A DNA stretch of 64,000 nucleotides, from assembly GCA_963704535.1 (NCBI GenBank), contig OY969916.1, forward strand, positions 9,114,001-9,178,000. The letters are read 5' to 3'. A program made the position numbers and the translations under genes. The stretch comes from G963704535 sp963704535 (GTDB taxonomy: Bacteria; Chloroflexota; Chloroflexia; Chloroflexales; Roseiflexaceae). The notes under the pieces were generated by a model, which worked only from the letters and a program-made list of their open reading frames with translations, did not search any database and was not told the origin of the DNA. Positions 20,284 to 29,300 of this stretch are shown piece by piece (the stretch's first letter is position 1; each line of letters starts with the position of its first letter).

Positions 20284-20693
20284 GACGGCACTCCTGCTCT
20301 CGGATACTCGGAGAAATGTATAAGCTCTCCTCAAGAAGGATACTTTATGGCATTACCTGTACTGCATGATCAGGGAAGCATTGCGGATCAACTTCTGAAG
20401 GCGGTGGAGCACAACGGAAGAAAACGAGGAAGATGTGAGAAGATAGTCCTTACATTCTGTAGTATACACCCGGCGTCAAGCAAAGCAGGTAAAAGACGCA
20501 TGTGAATGGTATAACGATACTCACATTCGTCATAATCAGCGCTCATGCTCCAAGAATGATCGTTCTAACGTTTAATAGACAAGACAATCGTTGACGCCCA
20601 GCGTTGACGTGGGTCTTCGGGAACCGCCCGCGATTCAGGGAGAGGTGGAGATCAGGAGCCGTCCGTCAAAAGGTCACCAAAGGAGGGCTATCT
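20284..20693. other. Intergenic region before the propeller gene
   Basis: No gene seen. The left part is AT-richer and should hold the promoter of the leftward pair. TTGACG at 20591 and 20604 could be -35 boxes for the rightward propeller gene, but no matching -10 is clear. Confidence 0.35.
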
Positions 20694-22304
20694 ATGAGAT
20701 CCTCAACCTTCTCGCTGCCGCGGCTCAAGCGCCTGCTCGTCGTCCTGGCTACATTCTTCTTCGCGCTCTTCACGTCGTCCGTCATCTCGCCCCCTGCCAG
20801 CCAGGCCGCCTTTCCGGGGTCGAACGGTAAGATCGCCTTCTGGAGCACCCGCGACGGCAATACCGAGATTTACGTCATCAATCCTGACGGCACCAACCCA
20901 ACGCGCCTGACTAACAACGCGGCCAACGATGCCCAACCCGCCTGGTCGCCCGATGGCGCCAAGATCGTTTTTTCGACCGACCGTGACACCAATGCCGAGA
21001 TCTATGTGATGAACGCCGACGGCAGCGGGCAGACCAACCTGACCAACAACTCCGCCTATGATGACTCCGCCGCCTGGTCGCCCGATGGCGCCAAGATCGC
21101 CTTTATAACCAACCGCGACGGCAATAACGAGATCTACGTGATGAACGCCGACGGCAGCGGGCAGACCAACCTGACCAACAACTCCGCCGGCGACGGCGAT
21201 CCGGCCTGGTCGCCCGATGGTGCCAAGATCGTTTTTAAGACCAACCGCGACGGTTGTTGCAGCAGCGATGAACTCTACATCATGAGCGCCGATGGCACCA
21301 ACCAGACCCGGCTCACCAACAACGGGGCCCATGATCTCAGACCTAATTGGTCGCCCGATGGCACCAAAATCGCCTTCGACACCGACCGGGACGGCAACTT
21401 TGAGATCTACGTGATGAACGCCGATGGCAGCGGGCAGACCAACCTGACCAACAACTCCACCGGCCATGACGATTTTCCAGCCTGGTCGCCCGACGGAGCC
21501 AGTATCGCCTTCAACAGCGAACGCGATGGTAATGCCGAGATCTACACCATGAACGCCGATGGCAGCGGGCAGACCAACCTGACCAACAACTCTGCTGCCG
21601 ACTTTGGGCCGGATTGGCAGCCATTGTCGCCTCCCGCGCCGACGGATACGCCGACATTGACCAGTACATCGACACCAACCGACACGCCCACACCAACTGC
21701 CACTCCTACGCCCACCAGCACGCCGACGCCCACCAGCACGCCGACGCCCATCCATCACGACTTCTACCTGCATAGCACAGGTCCCGTGAACAATCCCACC
21801 ACCCTATTTCTGGATACCACTGCGCCAGCCGCCACAACCGCAACATACAAAGATTCGTCCAGCATCAACTTCAGCGGCGGAAACCCCTGGAAAGACATAG
21901 GCACCTGGACGGCCGCACCCGCGCTCACGAACGGCACCCTGATCAGCCTGAGCGATCTCCACGCCTGGCTTGGGTTGAAAAATAGTGACGATCAAGGCAC
22001 AAAATTCGACCTGCGGGCTGAGGTCTACAAAAACGGCGCGCTGGTGGCGTCCGGCAAATCCTATTGCATCACCGGCGTGACCAGAAACCCCTCGCTCGCC
22101 AAAGAGGTCGCCGTCTTGTTCGGCTCCTTCGCACCCGCCGTCTTTGATGGTGCCACCGACGGGCTGTCGCTGAAGGTGCTCACCCGGATCGGGACCAACG
22201 GGAGCGGCGGCTTTTGCGGCGGCCACAGCAACGCGGGTGGGCTGCGCCTGTACTTTGATGCGGTCAGCCGGCCGGCAAAGTTCGATGGCACATTCCAGCC
22301 TTGA
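20694..22304 (+). CDS. Secreted TolB-like beta-propeller protein
   Basis: About 536 residues. A signal peptide with a hydrophobic core (LLVVLATFFFALFTSSVI) ends near residue 37. Residues 38-310 hold six to seven PD40/TolB-type repeats of the form AWSPDGAKIAF ... DRDGNxEIYVMNADGS, expected to make a propeller. A Pro/Thr-rich linker (about residues 318-360) leads to a C-terminal beta-rich domain of about 170 residues. The start is set by AAAGGAGGG. Probably exported and anchored or secreted; a binding role is likely, no enzyme motif is seen. A scrap of its 3' part lies at 18752. Confidence 0.85.
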   Translation: MRSSTFSLPRLKRLLVVLATFFFALFTSSVISPPASQAAFPGSNGKIAFWSTRDGNTEIYVINPDGTNPTRLTNNAANDAQPAWSPDGAKIVFSTDRDTNAEIYVMNADGSGQTNLTNNSAYDDSAAWSPDGAKIAFITNRDGNNEIYVMNADGSGQTNLTNNSAGDGDPAWSPDGAKIVFKTNRDGCCSSDELYIMSADGTNQTRLTNNGAHDLRPNWSPDGTKIAFDTDRDGNFEIYVMNADGSGQTNLTNNSTGHDDFPAWSPDGASIAFNSERDGNAEIYTMNADGSGQTNLTNNSAADFGPDWQPLSPPAPTDTPTLTSTSTPTDTPTPTATPTPTSTPTPTSTPTPIHHDFYLHSTGPVNNPTTLFLDTTAPAATTATYKDSSSINFSGGNPWKDIGTWTAAPALTNGTLISLSDLHAWLGLKNSDDQGTKFDLRAEVYKNGALVASGKSYCITGVTRNPSLAKEVAVLFGSFAPAVFDGATDGLSLKVLTRIGTNGSGGFCGGHSNAGGLRLYFDAVSRPAKFDGTFQP

Positions 22305-22436
22305 CCGTCACGCGAAAGGAACCCAATGCCTGATCGGCTGGCCTGAATGAAGTCGATGGGTGATGCGTACACGAGGCTCACGTATCACCCATCAGGTATC
22401 ACACCGAATCGTGTTCCAGGTCTAGCGCGGGGTGTT

Positions 22437-22680
22437 AGCTGACATGGCGAAGGTCTTCTCTGTAAACACTCTGGTCAGTGGGCTGGCAGTGCTTGTCGAA
22501 TGATGCCCGTGGCGCTATACTGGCGCTGATAGACGGACGGAAATCGGCCTATTACACTGTGTAGGAGATTTAGTGGGATTATGCGTCGGTCGAAATAGCC
22601 TCCGCTGGGGGAGTTCGACGGATGGCTGTCCGTGAAACAGGCAATATCGGGGACGGTGGTCGGTCTAGTTGTAGTTGGGC
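22437..22680. repeat. ~250-bp long direct repeat, copy 2
   Basis: Second copy of the element at 14307-14556, same orientation, about three quarters identical. It ends about 55 bases before a methyltransferase start, as copy 1 ends about 130 bases before the mCpol gene. The rest of 22305-22736 shows no gene. Confidence 0.75.
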
Positions 22681-22736
22681 GGCAACCCAACTCTCGTCGA
22701 CACTCAGATTGGTGCCAACGAGCGAGGATGGTTCCA

Positions 22737-23366
22737 ATGAGCGAGGATGGTTCCAATGGATATGAGGGGATCGCGAGCATTTACGTTGCCGGACGTGGCA
22801 GCCGTCCCCTAGTCGGCGATGCGATCGGCGCCGCCACCGTCCGGGCGTGGGCACAAGCCTTTCCCGCGGGTGCGACAGTCCTCGACCTCGGCTCCGGCCC
22901 CGGTGAGCCGAGCACGCGGATCCTGCAGGAGGTCGGCCTCGCGACCTACGCAGTCGATGCATCATCGGCGATGGTCGCTGCATTCCGTGAGCGCTTCCCG
23001 GACGTGCCGATCGAGCAAAACACGGTCGAAGCGTCTGAGTTCTTCGACCGGACCTTCGATGGTGTGCTTGCCTGGGGGCTCCTGTTCTTGCTCAAGCCAG
23101 TAGCTCAAGCGCAAGTCATCGAGAAGGTGGCGGGCGCGCTCAAGGTCGGAGGGCGTTTCCTCTTCACGGCCCCTAAAGAACCCCTCGAATGGTTGGATGC
23201 CATGACCGGCCGTCAGTCGCAGTCACTCGGGGCGCAAACCTATGAGCGATTGCTGCGCGATGCCGGTCTGACGTGGGTGGCCTGCGCGCAGGACGAGGGC
23301 GAGAACCACTATTACTTCGTCGAGAGGCGGCAGCCGAGCCGCGGCTTAGAGGTACGACAGCAATAG
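22737..23366 (+). CDS. Class I SAM-dependent methyltransferase
   Basis: About 209 residues. Motif I is VLDLGSGPGEPS near residue 43, followed by an acidic residue at the end of strand 2 (TYAVDASSAM) and a motif IV-like DGVLAWGLLFLLKP. Small-molecule methylation is likely, substrate unknown. The start region contains a tandem duplication of GAGCGAGGATGGTTCCAAT, which offers two alternative ribosome sites. An attC-like site follows its stop, so it may itself be an integron cassette gene. Confidence 0.82.
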   Translation: MSEDGSNGYEGIASIYVAGRGSRPLVGDAIGAATVRAWAQAFPAGATVLDLGSGPGEPSTRILQEVGLATYAVDASSAMVAAFRERFPDVPIEQNTVEASEFFDRTFDGVLAWGLLFLLKPVAQAQVIEKVAGALKVGGRFLFTAPKEPLEWLDAMTGRQSQSLGAQTYERLLRDAGLTWVACAQDEGENHYYFVERRQPSRGLEVRQQ

Positions 23367-23400
23367 CGAATGGACAACTCACGCGTCCGCTCGCATTGCG

Positions 23401-23499
23401 GCCTAACAAGCGATTGCAGCCGACGAAGGCACGCCGGATTTCGAGGAACGGCGGGGTTTGGTCCTCGCGCCTTCGCGGCTGAAGCGCAGGTCGTTATGC
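23401..23499 (+). other. attC-like integron recombination site
   Basis: Begins GCCTAAC (R'') AAGCGATTGCAGCCG (L'') and ends CGGCTGAAGCGCAGGTC (L') GTTATGC (R'), with an imperfectly self-complementary centre of typical attC size. The outer halves pair as in attC hairpins. Confidence 0.75.
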
Positions 23500-23561
23500 G
23501 GCACGAGACGCCGCGATATAGCATCACTTTTCGCAGGTAGTCCAACCGAAGGAAACCACTA

Positions 23562-24350
23562 ATGGCTGACCAACCAATCCGCTTCAACGACGGAGCCACT
23601 TACGAACGATACATGGGGAAGTGGAGCCAGCTAGTCGGTGAAACCTTCCTTAACTGGCTTGCTCCCAAATCAGGTTTGCGATGGCTCGACGTTGGCTGCG
23701 GCAACGGCGCCTTTACCGAAATGCTCGTCGAGCGGTGTGCGCCAGTCTCCGTGCAGGGGATAGATCCGTCTGAGGGGCAGCTGGCCTTTGCTCGCACACG
23801 ACCCGCGTCGCGTGTGGCGCAGTTTCGTCAGGGCGATGCGATGGCGCTGCCTTTCACCGACGACACGTTTGACGTGGCGGTCATGCCGCTGGTGATTTTC
23901 TTCGTTCCCGACCCGGCCAGGGGCGTTACCGAAATGGCGCGAGTGGTTTGCCCGGATGGCACCGTCGCCGCCTACGCGTGGGACATGGTTGGTGGTGGAT
24001 TTCCTTACGAGGCGTTGCAAGTTGAAATGCGCGCGATGGGCATCGCCGTTCCAGCGCCGCCGAGCCCTGGCGCGTCTCGAATAGACGCCATGCGGGACTT
24101 GTGGACGGGCGCGGGTTTGGTTGCCGTCGAAACGCAGGAGACCACCGCGCAACGGACGTTCGCCGATTTCGACGACTACTGGACGACCATCTTCGGGGCG
24201 CCGAGCGTCGGTTCAAAGCTCGCAGCGATAGCATCCAAGGATCTCGCGGTTCTCAAAGCGCGAATGCACGCGCGCCTGCCGGCAGATGCCACTGGCCGTA
24301 TTACCTACAGTGCCCGGGCTAACGCAGTAAAGGGTCGCGTACCAAACTAA
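23562..24350 (+). CDS. SAM-dependent methyltransferase in a putative integron cassette
   Basis: 262 residues, UbiE/Methyltransf_11 type. Motif I is WLDVGCGNGAF near residue 42, then GIDPSEGQL and QGDAMALPF with FDVAVMPLVIFF as motif IV. Substr ate unknown. It has little upstream space (63 bases) and lies between an attC-like site ending GTTATGC and a site starting GCATAAC. These two ends are exact complements, as expected for the ends of one circularised cassette. Confidence 0.85.
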   Translation: MADQPIRFNDGATYERYMGKWSQLVGETFLNWLAPKSGLRWLDVGCGNGAFTEMLVERCAPVSVQGIDPSEGQLAFARTRPASRVAQFRQGDAMALPFTDDTFDVAVMPLVIFFVPDPARGVTEMARVVCPDGTVAAYAWDMVGGGFPYEALQVEMRAMGIAVPAPPSPGASRIDAMRDLWTGAGLVAVETQETTAQRTFADFDDYWTTIFGAPSVGSKLAAIASKDLAVLKARMHARLPADATGRITYSARANAVKGRVPN

Positions 24351-24439
24351 TTTTAAGGATGAACCTCTGTGTGACTTTGGAAACGTCGATTTGCTTGTGA
24401 AGATTTTGAATTGGTGCAAAGTCGAAGAAATCCAATGCC

Positions 24440-24463
24440 GCATAACAACGCGTTGCAGCCGCT
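24440..24463 (+). other. Half attC-like site
   Basis: GCATAAC followed by AACGCGTTGCAGCCG is the left half of an attC site closing the methyltransferase cassette. I find no matching right half within 150 bases, so it is truncated; a weak GCGGCTGATGGGCAGACC followed by GTTGCAC lies at about 24868-24892. Confidence 0.55.
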
Positions 24464-24509
24464 CTGATCCGGGTGCATCACGGAACAGTCCCAGCTATGG
24501 AGCATACTC

Positions 24510-24839
24510 ATGCAAGACATATCAAGCGCCGAGCGGCCCCATAATCAGTGCAGTATTTGTTCATCTCTCGCCGAGCACGAATCGGCCGTTCAGAAAATTG
24601 GCCGTCCTGACTACGACACCTATTTGCCAGCAGCTTCGCATGACTTGATTGTTGTGAAAGACTTTGATCTCCATGGCAGTCGCAAGCTGCAACTTCGGCG
24701 ATGCCCCCAGTGTGGTACCTATTACCGCTACCAAACCGACTACGAGTTCTTGGTCAATGGAAGCGAAGACGAGGAGTATTTAACGCGTCTGACCGAGCAG
24801 CAAGCCGCCGAGTATTTGAATCGTCCGGCACCGATCTGA
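24510..24839 (+). CDS. Small zinc-ribbon-like protein
   Basis: 109 residues with CSICSS near the N terminus and CPQCGTYY in the middle, a CxxC...CxxC pair that probably binds zinc. The rest is acidic and helical (EYLTRLTEQQAAEYL). No family recognised. Its position right after the half attC site suggests another cassette-borne or island gene. Confidence 0.65.
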   Translation: MQDISSAERPHNQCSICSSLAEHESAVQKIGRPDYDTYLPAASHDLIVVKDFDLHGSRKLQLRRCPQCGTYYRYQTDYEFLVNGSEDEEYLTRLTEQQAAEYLNRPAPI

Positions 24840-25035
24840 TGCCACCGCTTCCCGTTGGCCGCGCGCTTGCGGCGGCTGATGGGCAGACCGTTGCACGGCG
24901 GCCCATCATGCACTATACCAGATTGGAGTGCTGATTCGGCCCTCCTGACTACATCTTACGCCAGCGCACGGACTTGCGGTTCGCTCCATCACGCGGTACA
25001 CTAGCGAACATGATATCGTGAACCAGAGGTGTGTT

Positions 25036-25275
25036 ATGGGCTCAACCGCCATTACGCTGACCGAACAGGAGCAGGTGTCCCTTCGCGCCATCGCCCAGGA
25101 AACCGGTAAAACGCCGGAGGAACTGCTGCATGAAGCCGTCGTGCAGTTTCTGGCCCAATTTCAACAGACGCGTCGTCGCGCCTTACTCCAGCAGGCCAGT
25201 GGCATGTGGCAAGATCGCACGGATCTGCCATCTCTCGCAAATCTACGAGGCGAATTTGACCGATTGGAGCCATAA
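25036..25275 (+). CDS. VapB-like antitoxin
   Basis: 79 residues. The N-terminal TAITLTEQEQVSLRAIAQETGKTPEEL reads as a ribbon-helix-helix DNA-binding unit, followed by a helical toxin-binding tail. It stops two bases before the PIN-domain gene, the normal antitoxin-toxin order. An earlier in-frame ATG at 25018 is less well placed than the one after AGAGGTG. Confidence 0.8.
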   Translation: MGSTAITLTEQEQVSLRAIAQETGKTPEELLHEAVVQFLAQFQQTRRRALLQQASGMWQDRTDLPSLANLRGEFDRLEP

Positions 25276-25277
25276 CC

Positions 25278-25664
25278 ATGACGGCTCCCAGCGCGCCCTT
25301 GCTGGTCGATACGGATGTGCTGATCGATTATCTGCGCGGGCGAACCGAAGCGATCGATTACATCGATAACCTGAGTGTGCCGCTCTTTGTGTCGGTCATC
25401 ACGGTCGCCGAACTGTATGCTGGCGTCCGTGACGGGATCGAACGAACGCAATTGGATACCTTTGTCAGCGCCTTTGGTATCATTCCGCTTGATCGCGACA
25501 TCGCTATCGTGGGTGGCCTCTACCGGCGCGATTATGGCAAGAGCCACGGAACCGGCTTGGCAGATGCGCTGATTGCGGCCACCGCCACCACACGTGGTCT
25601 CACATTTGTCACGCTGAATAAAAAGCACTTTCCAATGGTGGTGGCGCTGGTCGTTCCATATTAG
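25278..25664 (+). CDS. vapC: VapC-like PIN-domain toxin
   Basis: 128-residue ribonuclease of the PIN family. The acidic active site is visible: LLVDTDVLIDYL (first Asp), SVITVAELYAG (Glu), then GTGLADALIAATA (Asp). Known VapCs cleave tRNA or rRNA. It follows its antitoxin directly; the complete set of residues predicts an active enzyme. Confidence 0.9.
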   Translation: MTAPSAPLLVDTDVLIDYLRGRTEAIDYIDNLSVPLFVSVITVAELYAGVRDGIERTQLDTFVSAFGIIPLDRDIAIVGGLYRRDYGKSHGTGLADALIAATATTRGLTFVTLNKKHFPMVVALVVPY

Positions 25665-25684
25665 CTCTAGCGCAAAGGAACCCT

Positions 25685-26057
25685 ATGCTCGCCATCCTCA
25701 GTATGATCCTGGTCGGATTGGTGGCCCTTGAACACGTGTATATCCTCTATCTGGAAATGTTCGCATGGACCACGCCCCGAGTACGGCGGATGTTCGGGAC
25801 GACGCCGGAGATCGCCCGCGACTCTGAAAGTGCTGGCCGCCAACCAAGGGCTGTATAATGGGTTTCTAGCCGCCGGCCTGCTGTGGGGATTAGTGCATCC
25901 CAATGCCGCAACGGGCACCCAGATTCAGCTCTTTTTTCTGGGCTGCGTGATCGTCGCCGCCATCTACGGCGGGCTCACCGCCAAGCGCTCCATTCTGCTG
26001 GTCCAGGGCGGGCCGGCGCTCCTCGCCCTACTCAGCGTGCTTGCCCGGTCGCTGTAG
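25685..26057 (+). pseudogene. DUF1304 membrane protein, frameshifted
   Basis: Starts MLAILSMILVGLVALEHVY and LEMFAWTTPRVRRMFG, then continues in another frame with TLKVLAANQGLYNGFLAAGL and GLTAKRSILLVQGG. A one-base indel near 25815 separates the two. Joined, it is a small four-helix membrane protein of about 123 residues. Function of the family is unknown. Could be an assembly error. Confidence 0.8.
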
Positions 26058-26234
26058 CACCGCAGAGATCACCCGCCACCGTGTTGTCCAGACGACGGTC
26101 CGTGGTACAATAGCTGCCGCAGACAAACAATTGAAAAAAGCCCGCCGGCAAGGGCAAGCTCGAGCTGCTCCATGTGTGCTCTCTCCGCGAGATCGCCCAT
26201 GGCCGGGTGCGGGTTCGCCTGATCAGGAGGGGTT

Positions 26235-26447
26235 ATGCTCACCGTCGACCAGATCTTCGAGTACCTGGAACGGGTGATCGCCGAGGACCGGCTATCGGGC
26301 AACCGCGCCGGGCTCAAAAACTCGCAAACCGCCGCCGGCTTTCTGATGGCCGCCGCCGATGCCGCCGGCGACCGCCAGGCGTGGCAGCGCTTCCGCGTGC
26401 TCGCCGCTCAGGCCGCCAACAAGCGCGAAGAACTCAGCAACGACTAA
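26235..26447 (+). CDS. Small hypothetical protein
   Basis: 70 residues, helical and charged (VDQIFEYLERVIAEDRLSGN, AGDRQAWQRFRVLAAQAANK). CAGGAGGGG gives a strong ribosome site. No motif recognised. It stands alone between the DUF1304 remnant and threonine dehydratase. Confidence 0.6.
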   Translation: MLTVDQIFEYLERVIAEDRLSGNRAGLKNSQTAAGFLMAAADAAGDRQAWQRFRVLAAQAANKREELSND

Positions 26448-26456
26448 CCGCCGCGA

Positions 26457-26560
26457 ACTGAGAATAGAGGATAGAAGATAGAGGATAGCTTCGCCTCGGA
26501 AGTCGTCCATCCTCCATCCTCCATCCTCCATCCTCACCATCTTCGAGCCTCAACTGACAA
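26457..26560. repeat. Heptamer inverted repeat (GAGGATA / CATCCTC)
   Basis: AGAGGATAGA-type units are mirrored by CCATCCT units about a short centre. Another heptamer family of the same design, filling the space before the threonine dehydratase. Confidence 0.75.
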
Positions 26561-26573
26561 CGATGGAGTTGCC

Positions 26574-27807
26574 ATGACCGCCACCCTCGCCGACATCCAG
26601 GCCGCGCGGCGCACCCTGCGCGACGTGATCATCGTCACCCCGATCCTGCCCGACGAACGTCTCTCGCAGGACCTGGGCGCGCGCGTCTACCTCAAGGCCG
26701 AGTTCGACCCAGCGCAGCGGCTCCTTCAAGATCCGCGGCGCCTACAACAAGATCAGCCGCCTGCCGGAGGCCGAACGGGCGCGCGGCGTGATCGCCCACT
26801 CCGCCGGCAACCACGCCCAGGGCGTCGCCTTGGCTGCCAAACTGCTCGGCATCCCGGCCACGATCGTCATGCCCGAGCGCGCGCCGCTCACCAAGGTCGC
26901 CGCCACGCGCCGGCTCGGCGCCGAGGTCATCCTGCACGGCACCACCTTCGACGACGCCGGCGCCCTCGCCCGCCGTCTCCAGGACGAGCGCCGGCTGACC
27001 TACGTCCACGCCTTCAACGACGAGCGCGTGATCGCCGGCCAGGGCACGATCGGCCTGGAACTTGTCGAAGCGCTGCCGGATGTCACGCTGCTGATCGTGC
27101 CGATCGGTGGCGGGGGCCTGATCAGCGGGATCGCCCTGGCCGCCAAGGCGCTGCTGCCCGATGTGCGGATCGTCGGCGTGCAGGCGGCCGGCTGCTGCTC
27201 CATCCCGGCCTCGCTGGCCGCCGGCGAACCGATCGCCGCGCCCGAAGCCCGCACCATCGCCGACGGCATCGCCGTCAAGCGGCCCGGCGACCTGACGCTG
27301 CCGATCATCCGCGACCTGGTCGACGAAGTCGTGGCAGTCGACGACGACGAGATCAGCCGCGGCATCGCCCACGTCGTCCAGAACGTCCGGCTGGTGGTCG
27401 AGGGCGCCGGGGCCGCTGGCGTCGCCGCCCTGCTGAGCGGCAAGATCACCCCGCGCGCCGGGGAGACCGTCTGCGTGGTCATGGGCGGCGGCAACATCGA
27501 CGGCAACCTGCTGGCTCGCGTAGTCGAGCAGGTGCTGGTCAAGCAAGGCCGCTACATCCTGCTACGCACCACCGTGGACGACCGGCCCGGCAACCTGGCG
27601 CCGCTGATCAGCCGCGTCGGCGAGGCCGGCGCCAATGTGATCGACATCTTCCACCGCCGCGCCGTCTGGCTGGTCCCGGTCGATCGGGTCGGGATCGAAA
27701 TGGTGCTGGAGGTGCGCGACGAGGACCACGGTCGCGCAGTGGTGCGCCACCTGGCCGAAGCCGGCTACCACGTCGAGCGCGAGGGCCAAGGGCTCTGGCC
27801 AATCTGA
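26574..27807 (+). pseudogene. ilvA: Threonine dehydratase, one frameshift
   Basis: PLP enzyme that deaminates threonine to 2-oxobutanoate for isoleucine synthesis. The first frame gives TLADIQAARRTLRDVIIVTP and YLKAEF; after position 26709 the sense continues in the next frame as SGSFKIRGAYNKIS, with the PLP lysine in SFKIRGA. A C base near 26709 is one too many. The remainder has the PIGGGGLISGIA phosphate loop and a C-terminal ACT-like domain (TTVDDRPGNLAPLISRVG). The rest of the gene is well conserved, so a sequencing indel is at least as likely as real inactivation. Confidence 0.85.
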
Positions 27808-27880
27808 CGCAGAACAAAGAACAGAGAACAGAGAACAAATTAGCTCTATTCTTTGTTCTTTGCTCTTTGTTCTTTGTTCT
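27808..27880. repeat. Heptamer inverted repeat (AGAACAA/GTTCTTT)
   Basis: AGAACAAAGAACAG units mirrored by TTCTTTGTTCT units directly before the HAD phosphatase start, leaving no normal ribosome site. Confidence 0.85.
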
Positions 27881-28666
27881 ATGAGACTGATCATCACCGA
27901 CATCGACGGCACGCTGCTCGACCGCTACGACGACCTGCCGCCCGGCAATGTCCCCGCGCTCGCGGCGGCTCTTCAGCGTGGCGTCCGCCTGGTGCTCGCC
28001 ACCGTTCGCAAGCGCGACGCGACCGAGGCGATCGTTCGCATGCTCGGGCTGCCCTGCACCATCGTCTGCCAGGGCGGCGCGACGATCTACGACGAGGGCG
28101 GCGCTCAGTTACGCAGCCTATCCATCCCATTCGAGCTAGCGCGCGAGCTCGCGGCCCTCGCCGACGAGCAGCGCCTGCCGCTTGTTACCACGATCGACGA
28201 GCTGAACTACTACGCGCCGGGCAGCCGCACTCTGGCCCAGATCATCGCCTCCGGCCTCGACGTGCCGCGCAGCCTGGACGCGCTCACACAGCCGCCGACG
28301 CGCTTTATCATTCACGGCGAGCGCGGCGTCAACATGCTGATGGAGCGCTTCACCCATGCGCCGCTGCGGTTCGTGCGGCACTACCGCCAGGACGGCACGC
28401 TCAACGACGCGGCGATCACCCACCGTGACGCCAGCAAGGAATCGGCGCTGGCGTTCCTGTGCCGGCGCTGGGGCCTCGATCCCGCCGACGCGCTGGCGCT
28501 GGGCGACGCCGAGTCCGACATGGGGATGCTGCGGATGGCCGGCGTCGGCGTGGCCGTCGGCAACGCCCACGGGCCGGTCAAAGAAGTCGCCGATTGGGTG
28601 GCGCCCAGCGCCGGCGATGGAGCGGTAGCGGCGGCGGTGCGGCGCTTCGTGCTGCTTGACAAATGA
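27881..28666 (+). CDS. HAD-superfamily phosphatase, Cof type
   Basis: 261 residues. Motif I is TDIDGTLLD at the N terminus, motif II LVLATVRKRDAT, motif III Lys in the HRDASKESAL region and motif IV ALGDAESDMGML. The middle holds a Cof-type C2 cap. Probably a phosphatase of small metabolites; substrate not predictable. The ATG comes straight after a heptamer hairpin, so translation may be coupled or leaderless. Confidence 0.88.
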   Translation: MRLIITDIDGTLLDRYDDLPPGNVPALAAALQRGVRLVLATVRKRDATEAIVRMLGLPCTIVCQGGATIYDEGGAQLRSLSIPFELARELAALADEQRLPLVTTIDELNYYAPGSRTLAQIIASGLDVPRSLDALTQPPTRFIIHGERGVNMLMERFTHAPLRFVRHYRQDGTLNDAAITHRDASKESALAFLCRRWGLDPADALALGDAESDMGMLRMAGVGVAVGNAHGPVKEVADWVAPSAGDGAVAAAVRRFVLLDK

Positions 28667-28684
28667 TACGATTACGTGTAAAAT
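28656..28684 (+). promoter_or_regulatory. Consensus sigma-70 promoter
   Basis: TTGACA at 28656-28661 and TAAAAT at 28679-28684 with a 17-base spacer, overlapping the end of the HAD gene and pointing to the coiled-coil gene at 28724. Confidence 0.8.
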
Positions 28685-28723
28685 AGTCGCGTCGCCACCA
28701 ACGTTGAAGTATAAGGATGTCGT

Positions 28724-29197
28724 ATGGATGCGGAAGTTCCTGCCTCGCTTGAAGCCGTTCGCCGGATCATCACCGAAACGCTCACGGTCGGTTTGAAGCC
28801 GTTGATCGAGCGGGTTGACGCCCTGACCGAACGGGTAGATGCTCTGACCGAGCGAGTTGAGGCCCTGACCGAGCGATCACAGCGTATCGAGGCCGAGCAG
28901 CGCGATCAACGCTCGCTATTGAACAGCCTGAGCACTCGCATGGATTCGGTGTCGGCGTACGTCATGCGCCTAAACTCAAAGGTCGATACGATCGACACGC
29001 GCACCAGCGAGATCGCCTCCGACGTGTTCGATATGCAGGAGCGGTTGAGGATGGTCGAGGACCGGGTGCGCGACGGCTTCCACGCGCTCAAGAGCGATCT
29101 GCAGGCCGCCTTCGGCGATATTCGTACCATTCGCACGACCCAGAATCGCCACGATAAGACGATCGCCGCGCTGAGAGACGAGCGAAGCGGTATCTAA
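28724..29197 (+). CDS. Coiled-coil protein
   Basis: 157 residues with a repeated heptad stretch (RVDALTERVDALTERVEALT) and further heptads to the end (MQERLRMVEDRVRDGF). No signal peptide or helix in the membrane. Likely an oligomeric coiled-coil scaffold; function unknown. It has its own strong promoter and ATAAGGA ahead of the ATG. Confidence 0.75.
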   Translation: MDAEVPASLEAVRRIITETLTVGLKPLIERVDALTERVDALTERVEALTERSQRIEAEQRDQRSLLNSLSTRMDSVSAYVMRLNSKVDTIDTRTSEIASDVFDMQERLRMVEDRVRDGFHALKSDLQAAFGDIRTIRTTQNRHDKTIAALRDERSGI

Positions 29198-29200
29198 GAG

Positions 29201-29250
29201 GCTGCCTGAAAAGGGGGAGTTTGAGGGGGCTGCCCCTCAAGAATCCCACT
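29201..29250. repeat. MITE-like palindromic element copy
   Basis: Core TTTGAGGGGGCTGCCCCTCA after CTGCCTGAAAAGGGGGAG, followed by a short TCCAATC heptamer run (29257-29283). Confidence 0.8.
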
Positions 29251-29300
29251 TCTACGCAATCTCCAATCTCCAATCTCCAATCCCATCATCCATTCTTCGG

